Origin: an uncultured Lachnospiraceae bacterium
GTDB lineage: Bacteria > Bacillota > Clostridia > Lachnospirales > Lachnospiraceae
Assembly: GCA_946537585.1 (NCBI GenBank)
Contig: CAMNFX010000023.1
Coordinates: forward strand, 1 to 11,246
Direction: 5' to 3'
DNA length: 11,246 nucleotides
A program made the translations under genes and the position numbers. Numbering within the stretch: position 1 is the first letter of the stretch; each line of letters opens with the position of its first letter. Below, one piece after another: positions 7,827 to 11,246 of the stretch. The notes below the pieces were generated by a model. It was not told where the DNA came from. It searched no databases and worked only from the letters and a program-made list of their open reading frames with translations.

Positions 7827-7873
7827 GTTTGCTCTCCTTTCAAAGAAATTATTATGAAAAATAATCTTTCTAT

Positions 7874-7902
7874 AGTGTACACGTTCGCTTGTTTAAATAC
7901 AA
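7874..7902 (-). promoter_or_regulatory. Candidate promoter of the oxidoreductase operon
   Basis: On the minus strand TTGTAT (7902-7897), a 17-base spacer and TACACT (7879-7874) form a moderate sigma-A promoter, giving a leader of about 40 bases. The -10 sits inside GTGTACAC. A second candidate -10, TATAAT at 8044-8039, lies against the palindromic element but lacks a clear -35. Confidence 0.4.
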
Positions 7903-7982
7903 CCTCATGCAGTGTACATTTTTTGATAATTACGACTGTTTGGAGTGTTAGCAAAGGCTAATTATTGTTAATTTTGTACAAA
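7874..7982. promoter_or_regulatory. Repeated TGTACA motifs upstream of the oxidoreductase operon
   Basis: AGTGTACA occurs twice as a direct repeat (7874-7881 and 7911-7918), and a third TGTACA sits in the palindrome TTTGTACAAA (7973-7982). The first overlaps the candidate -10 and the second lies just upstream of the -35, which suits an operator. The binding protein is unknown. Confidence 0.35.
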
Positions 7983-8046
7983 GATGAATACATATTGTAT
8001 TTTGATGTACTCCATAAACAAAATCAATACAAACAGACATTATATC

Positions 8047-8226
8047 TGAGAAATATTTGTTCAGGACACGGTATCTCCTTGGAATTGCTGCGCCGCCTAT
8101 GAGGGGCCGCCTGCGAAACTCGATGGTTCCTGAACGGAACCATCTCAAACAGTTCTCCGGCTGGCCCCAGCTATGCTCGCAATTCCGGCGTCGATTTACC
8201 TATCGTCCTGAGACAAATATTTCTCA
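8047..8226. other. 180 bp nested palindromic element (structured RNA or MITE-like)
   Basis: Four helices nest inside each other. The outer arms 8047-8067 and 8205-8226 match almost perfectly (one extra base), then GGAATTGC/GCAATTCC (8081-8088, 8179-8186), GGGGCC/GGCCCC (8103-8108, 8163-8168), and a perfect 9-base-pair hairpin GATGGTTCC/GGAACCATC with loop TGAAC (8122-8144). The core is GC-rich between AT-rich flanks. There is no credible coding frame and no obvious target-site duplication. It could be a rod-shaped regulatory RNA or a small non-autonomous mobile element; strand is undecided. The surrounding gap 7827-8303 otherwise holds only the operon leader and the lyase terminator. Confidence 0.6.
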
Positions 8227-8259
8227 TTTTTCAGATTTTTAACATCTCTGAAGAAAACA

Positions 8260-8280
8260 GCGGAGCCATTAAGGCCCCGC
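8260..8280 (-). terminator. Terminator of the methionine gamma-lyase gene
   Basis: An 8-base-pair stem (8260-8267 with 8273-8280, one G-T wobble on the minus strand, loop of 5) is followed on the minus strand by TGTTTTCTTC, 24 bases after the stop codon. Confidence 0.8.
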
Positions 8281-8303
8281 CGTAAATTGGATTTCGTATA
8301 AAC

Positions 8304-9497
8304 TTAGATCAGCTTATCCAGAGCCTTCTTGAAGTCAGCGATGATATCATCAGCATCCTCAAGGCCTACGGAGATACGTACCAGACCCTCGGAGATACCG
8401 GATGCCTTCAGCTCTTCCGGAGTGTAGGTGCTGTGAGTCATGGTAGCCGGATGCTCGATCAGAGTCTCAGCATCACCCAGGGAAACTGCGATGGTAGCAA
8501 GCTCCATGCTGTTCAGAGCAGCGCCGACCTTCTCTCTGGAAGCCTTCAGCTCTACGGACATCATGCCGCCGTACATTCTCATCTGCTTCTTAGCGATCTC
8601 ATGACCCTCGAAGCTCTCAAGACCCGGATAGTAAACCTTCTCAACTGCCGGATGAGACTCAAGGAATCTTGCAAGCTTCATAGCGTTCTCGCTGTGACGC
8701 TGTACACGGATGTCAAGGGTCTTAAGGCCTCTTGCGATCAGGAATGCGTTGAACGGGCTCATAACGCAGCCGGTCATATCCTTGATACCGAACATCTTAA
8801 CTCTGTTGATGAACTCAGCGTTGGACATAACGAAGCCGGCAATGACATCGCCGTGGCCGTTGATGTACTTGGTAGCGGAATGAACTACTACGTCAGCGCC
8901 AAGGGTCAGCGGGTTGGAGATGTAGGGTGAGCAGAAGGTGTTATCTACGATAACGCAGATCTTCGGGTTGTAGTCATGAGCGATCTTGGCGATAGCTGCG
9001 ATATCAACTACCTTCAGGGTCGGGTTGCAGGGAGTCTCAAGATAGACAACAGTGGTCTTCTCGGTCAGAGCAGCCTTTACAGCATCAAGATCAGCGAAAT
9101 CAACAAACTTGGTGTTGACGCCGAAGTTCGGCATGCCATGGTTCAGGAGAGCGAAGGTGCAGCCGTACAGTGTATCGGAAGCAACGACTTCGTCGCCGGC
9201 CTTGGTAGCGCTCCACAGAGCAGCGGAGATAGCGCCCATACCGGAAGCGGTAGCTGCACATGCCTCAGCGCACTCGAGGTCAGCAAGCTTCTTCTCAACC
9301 TGGGTAAGTGACGGGTTGCCAAGACGGGAGTAGATGTAACCCTCTTCCTGACCAGCAAATCTTCTGCCGCCCTGCTCTACAGAGTCAAACTCAAAGGTAG
9401 AGGTCTGGTAGATCGGGGTGACCAGTGCGCCTGCAGAGTTGGCTTCCTTGCCGGCGTGAATCTGACGAGTTGCAAAACCCAAATTCTTACAATCCAT
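8304..9497 (-). CDS. megL: Methionine gamma-lyase (PLP-dependent)
   Basis: A complete 397-residue Cys/Met-metabolism PLP enzyme of standard length. PLP-binding residues are visible: Lys210 in SATKYINGHGD forms the Schiff base, Asp185 in VDNTF contacts the pyridine ring, Tyr56 and Arg58 in YSRLGNP reach across to the neighbouring subunit's phosphate, and Tyr111 stacks on the ring. Features that separate methionine gamma-lyase from cystathionine gamma-synthase/lyase relatives are present: Cys113 in DTLYGCTFA (the active-site cysteine) and GIKDMTG (237-243). The enzyme splits L-methionine into methanethiol, ammonia and 2-oxobutyrate in the cytoplasm; it may also act on homocysteine or cysteine. 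Start supported by AAAGGA 10 bases upstream and by family alignment. It is a single-gene unit with its own terminator, divergent from a LysR regulator. Confidence 0.9.
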   Translation of the reverse strand: MDCKNLGFATRQIHAGKEANSAGALVTPIYQTSTFEFDSVEQGGRRFAGQEEGYIYSRLGNPSLTQVEKKLADLECAEACAATASGMGAISAALWSATKAGDEVVASDTLYGCTFALLNHGMPNFGVNTKFVDFADLDAVKAALTEKTTVVYLETPCNPTLKVVDIAAIAKIAHDYNPKICVIVDNTFCSPYISNPLTLGADVVVHSATKYINGHGDVIAGFVMSNAEFINRVKMFGIKDMTGCVMSPFNAFLIARGLKTLDIRVQRHSENAMKLARFLESHPAVEKVYYPGLESFEGHEIAKKQMRMYGGMMSVELKASREKVGAALNSMELATIAVSLGDAETLIEHPATMTHSTYTPEELKASGISEGLVRISVGLEDADDIIADFKKALDKLI

Positions 9498-9667
9498 GAT
9501 AGAACCATCCTTTCGATATAAAATAATTTATTTGCAAGAAGCTTTTTTGATAACAACAGTTGTCTCGGCGAATTAATTGTTTGCGAGTGAGAGAAGCCGG
9601 AACAGGCAAAAAGATGTCAATCATGAATAAAAATTTTCACCTTTCCTGCTCACTGTTGTTTCTTTTC
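9498..9667 (-). promoter_or_regulatory. Structured leader of the methionine gamma-lyase mRNA
   Basis: On the minus strand one continuous stretch (9660-9645) can pair with three separate downstream segments: AACAAC with GTTGTT (9557-9552), AGTGAG with CTCACT (9591-9586), and CAGG with CCTG (9606-9603). The pairs nest without conflict. It does not match the S-box, T-box or other SAM riboswitch motifs known to me. The segment 9553-9563 is also a perfect DNA palindrome (ACAACAGTTGT), so protein binding is an alternative. Confidence 0.35.
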
Positions 9668-9673
9668 ACCTAT

Positions 9674-9682
9674 ACTATAACA
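9674..9682 (-). promoter_or_regulatory. Candidate methionine gamma-lyase promoter (extended -10)
   Basis: The minus strand reads TGTTATAGT, an extended -10, with a start point near 9667. A TTGACA (9694-9689) just upstream is too close to serve as a normal -35. Confidence 0.45.
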
Positions 9683-9747
9683 TATTCCTGTCAATACATG
9701 TAGTTTACCTTTTTTTTAATCGGTTAATTATATTATTTATAACGCTG

Positions 9748-9776
9748 TTGACGAGGCGGATTTTGTGTACTATACT
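9748..9776 (+). promoter_or_regulatory. LysR regulator promoter, distal
   Basis: TTGACG (9748-9753), a 17-base spacer and TATACT (9771-9776) form a near-consensus sigma-A promoter about 120 bases before the regulator start. Confidence 0.7.
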
Positions 9777-9800
9777 ATGTTTAAATACGGTAGTGTAAAG

Positions 9801-9830
9801 TTGACAATCATTTTCCAATCGTATTATATT
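9801..9830 (+). promoter_or_regulatory. LysR regulator promoter, proximal
   Basis: TTGACA (9801-9806) and TATATT (9825-9830) with an 18-base spacer form a second candidate promoter; its start point would be near 9837. Confidence 0.5.
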
Positions 9831-9896
9831 CATAATGCTCATCTTCTGTCCCGATACTTTTAGACAGAGGTCTGCTTATTACCGGGAGGTATTGCT

Positions 9897-10862
9897 ATGA
9901 CATTTCAGCAGCTGAATTATCTGGTTGAGATCTCCAAGTGCGGCTCGATCAACAAAGCCGCCCAGAAACTGTTTCTTTCCCAGTCCGGCATTTCCATTGC
10001 TATCAAGGAGCTTGAGGAAGAACTGGGCATTACGTTTTTTATCCGCACTAACCGGGGCGTGACCTTCACCCCTGAGGGACGGGAGTTCCTGAGCCACGCC
10101 GTTTCTCTTCTTGACAGCAAGAAGCAGCTGGAAAAGCTTTATGGAGGCGGACACGGAGAAGCGGCTTCGACCTTTGTGAGCATTTCTTCTCAGCGCTATC
10201 CTTTCGTGGAGGCGGCGTTTATGAAGCTGATCCACGGCCATGATCACACCATGTACAGGATGGAATTAAGAGAGACCGGCATGGACGGCGTGATCGATGA
10301 CGTTTATGACAGACGCGCGGATGTTGGCGTCATTTTCCTGTCCGATCTTACGGATAAGATCATACTGAGACTTCTCTCCTCACGGGATCTGGAGTTTAAC
10401 GAGCTGCATGCAGTCTCGCCGAAGGTCTATGTCCGCAAAGATCATCCTCTGACGAAGCTGGATCATATCACGGAATCGGATCTGATGCCTTACCCGTATG
10501 TGACCTTTGAACAGTCCGAAGGCGTTGCGATCGATTTTTCCGAAGAATGCCAGTTCTTTAATGCACAGAAGCCTTCTCAGCGCATTGTGATCAATACGCG
10601 TTCGGCGGCAACAGACATTGTGGCGTCCAGCAATGCGATCACGACGGGTACTGGTCTTCTAGTAGACGGTGTCTCCACTCCCGGAGTGATCAGCCTTCCG
10701 ATCGAAGGCCTTCCGGATATCCGTCTGGGCTGGCTTCATATTAAGGGCACCAGAGTCAGCACTGTGGCCCAGGAGTTTATCTCCTATCTTGATCAGGCTA
10801 TCGTAGAATCGATCGCATATACTGAAAAGCTTACAAATGAAGCGCTGAACCGACAGCCCTGA
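9897..10862 (+). CDS. LysR-type transcriptional regulator
   Basis: A complete 321-residue protein of typical LysR length. Residues 1-60 are the winged helix-turn-helix: MTFQQLNYLVEIS, GSINKAAQKLFLSQSGIS (recognition region about 17-35), ELEEELG and F.R..RGV.FTPEG. A linker helix follows (61-85), then a periplasmic-binding-protein-like effector domain (about 90-305) that would sense a small ligand. GGGAGG lies 7 bases before the ATG. It is divergent from the methionine gamma-lyase gene, the arrangement in which LysR regulators usually control the neighbour, so control of methionine breakdown or sulfur metabolism is inferred. The effector cannot be read from sequence. Confidence 0.93.
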   Translation: MTFQQLNYLVEISKCGSINKAAQKLFLSQSGISIAIKELEEELGITFFIRTNRGVTFTPEGREFLSHAVSLLDSKKQLEKLYGGGHGEAASTFVSISSQRYPFVEAAFMKLIHGHDHTMYRMELRETGMDGVIDDVYDRRADVGVIFLSDLTDKIILRLLSSRDLEFNELHAVSPKVYVRKDHPLTKLDHITESDLMPYPYVTFEQSEGVAIDFSEECQFFNAQKPSQRIVINTRSAATDIVASSNAITTGTGLLVDGVSTPGVISLPIEGLPDIRLGWLHIKGTRVSTVAQEFISYLDQAIVESIAYTEKLTNEALNRQP

Positions 10863-10904
10863 TCTTCTCTCTTTTAAATTTTATAACTGCAATCTAAGAT
10901 GCAA

Positions 10905-10935
10905 AAAACCCGGCGGTACTGAACCACCGGGTTTT
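10905..10935 (+). terminator. Terminator of the LysR regulator gene
   Basis: Stem 10905-10917 with 10923-10935 (one mismatch, loop of 5) has an A run on its left side and TTTTC on its right, 42 bases after the stop codon. The A and T runs make it possibly bidirectional. Confidence 0.85.
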
Positions 10936-10978
10936 CTGTATTGTTTTGTGTGAGAGTTGTCACTGAACTTTTCAGAAC

Positions 10979-11186
10979 GTCTGCCATTCTGACATGCCGG
11001 AATCATAAGTTCATGATCCGTACAGCCTTACAGACAAGGCGCTGCGTCAGCGCCCGGCAAACATTCGCAATCCGGCCTTCGGCCTACTTGCTCATGTATT
11101 TGCCGTCTGCTAATCAGCCTTTGCCTGCAGACATGTCCGGATTCATGCAAGCATGATCCGTACAGTCATGCAGGCAAGGGCGCTGA
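10979..11186. repeat. Non-coding hairpin cluster with a diverged direct repeat
   Basis: No credible gene lies in 10936-11246. Two copies of a roughly 55-base unit (10991-11044 and 11130-11186) share GACATG, CATGATCCGTACAG and a CAAGG/CGCTG end. Each can fold into a hairpin (CGGAATCAT/ATGATCCG in the first; in the second a 57-base hairpin 11121-11177 with arms TTGCCTGCA/TGCAGGCAA). Between them are GGCGCTG/CAGCGCC (11038-11054) and an imperfect hairpin 11056-11104 capped by GGCCTTCGGCC. Strand and function are unknown. Confidence 0.55.
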
Positions 11187-11246
11187 CTAGTTAAGTCTTT
11201 AGTTCATGTGTGACTCAGCAGATGCTGCGAGCTGTGCCTTTCTCTC

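Noticed and set aside
7965..7982. Rex-type operator (TTGTTAA...ACAA) in the oxidoreductase leader
   Set aside because: The right half reads TGTACAA and the spacing is one base short, so the match to the usual 18-base operator is too poor.
8047..8226. Naming the nested palindrome 6S RNA or a retron/IS605-type RNA
   Set aside because: Only the overall rod shape fits 6S; conserved bases could not be matched. No reverse transcriptase, transposase or IscB-like gene is present nearby.
9498..9896. S-box, T-box or other SAM riboswitch upstream of the lyase gene
   Set aside because: None of the conserved core motifs of these classes could be found on the minus strand.
10941..11156. 71-codon plus-strand frame after the LysR gene
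   Set aside because: It begins in a terminator-proximal region without a ribosome site and crosses the hairpin cluster; the product is Cys/Arg-rich with no recognisable pattern.
1..11246. CRISPR array, insertion sequence or prophage
   Set aside because: No regularly spaced repeats, transposase, integrase or phage genes were seen.

Overview
The window looks like chromosome of a strict anaerobe of the Clostridia, most probably Lachnospiraceae-like. This rests on strong AAGGAGG-type ribosome binding sites, a four-subunit ferredoxin-linked 2-oxoacid oxidoreductase, the divergent EF-G-like GTPase typical of that group, and a lipoprotein carbohydrate-active-type domain. Assignment is from gene content and sequence feel only; no search was run.

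Layout, right to left, because everything except the LysR-type regulator is on the minus strand. A methionine gamma-lyase gene (8304-9497) is followed by a terminator, a 180 bp nested palindromic element of unknown nature (8047-8226), and then a compact four-gene operon for gamma, delta, alpha and beta subunits of a pyruvate/2-oxoacid:ferredoxin oxidoreductase (7826 down to 4811). The operon's terminator abuts the promoter of the RNase P RNA gene (about 4374-4713). Next comes an EF-G-like translation-factor GTPase (1993-4086) with a long hairpin-rich leader. Last is a secreted lipoprotein with a TIM-barrel glycoside-hydrolase-like domain that runs off the left edge (1-1915). On the plus strand a LysR-type regulator (9897-10862) is divergent from the methionine gamma-lyase gene. 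To its right, 10936-11246 has no credible gene but contains a cluster of imperfect hairpins, two of which are diverged copies of each other.

How the genes may work together. Methionine gamma-lyase makes methanethiol, ammonia and 2-oxobutyrate. 2-oxoacid:ferredoxin oxidoreductases can turn 2-oxobutyrate into propionyl-CoA plus reduced ferredoxin. The neighbouring lyase and oxidoreductase, with the divergent LysR regulator, could therefore form a sulfur amino acid fermentation module; this is inference from adjacency. RNase P RNA and the EF-G-like factor are housekeeping RNA-processing and translation genes.

The least explained parts are non-coding: the nested palindrome at 8047-8226, the hairpin cluster at 10979-11186, and the leader of the methionine gamma-lyase gene, where one continuous 16-base strand can pair with three separate downstream segments.
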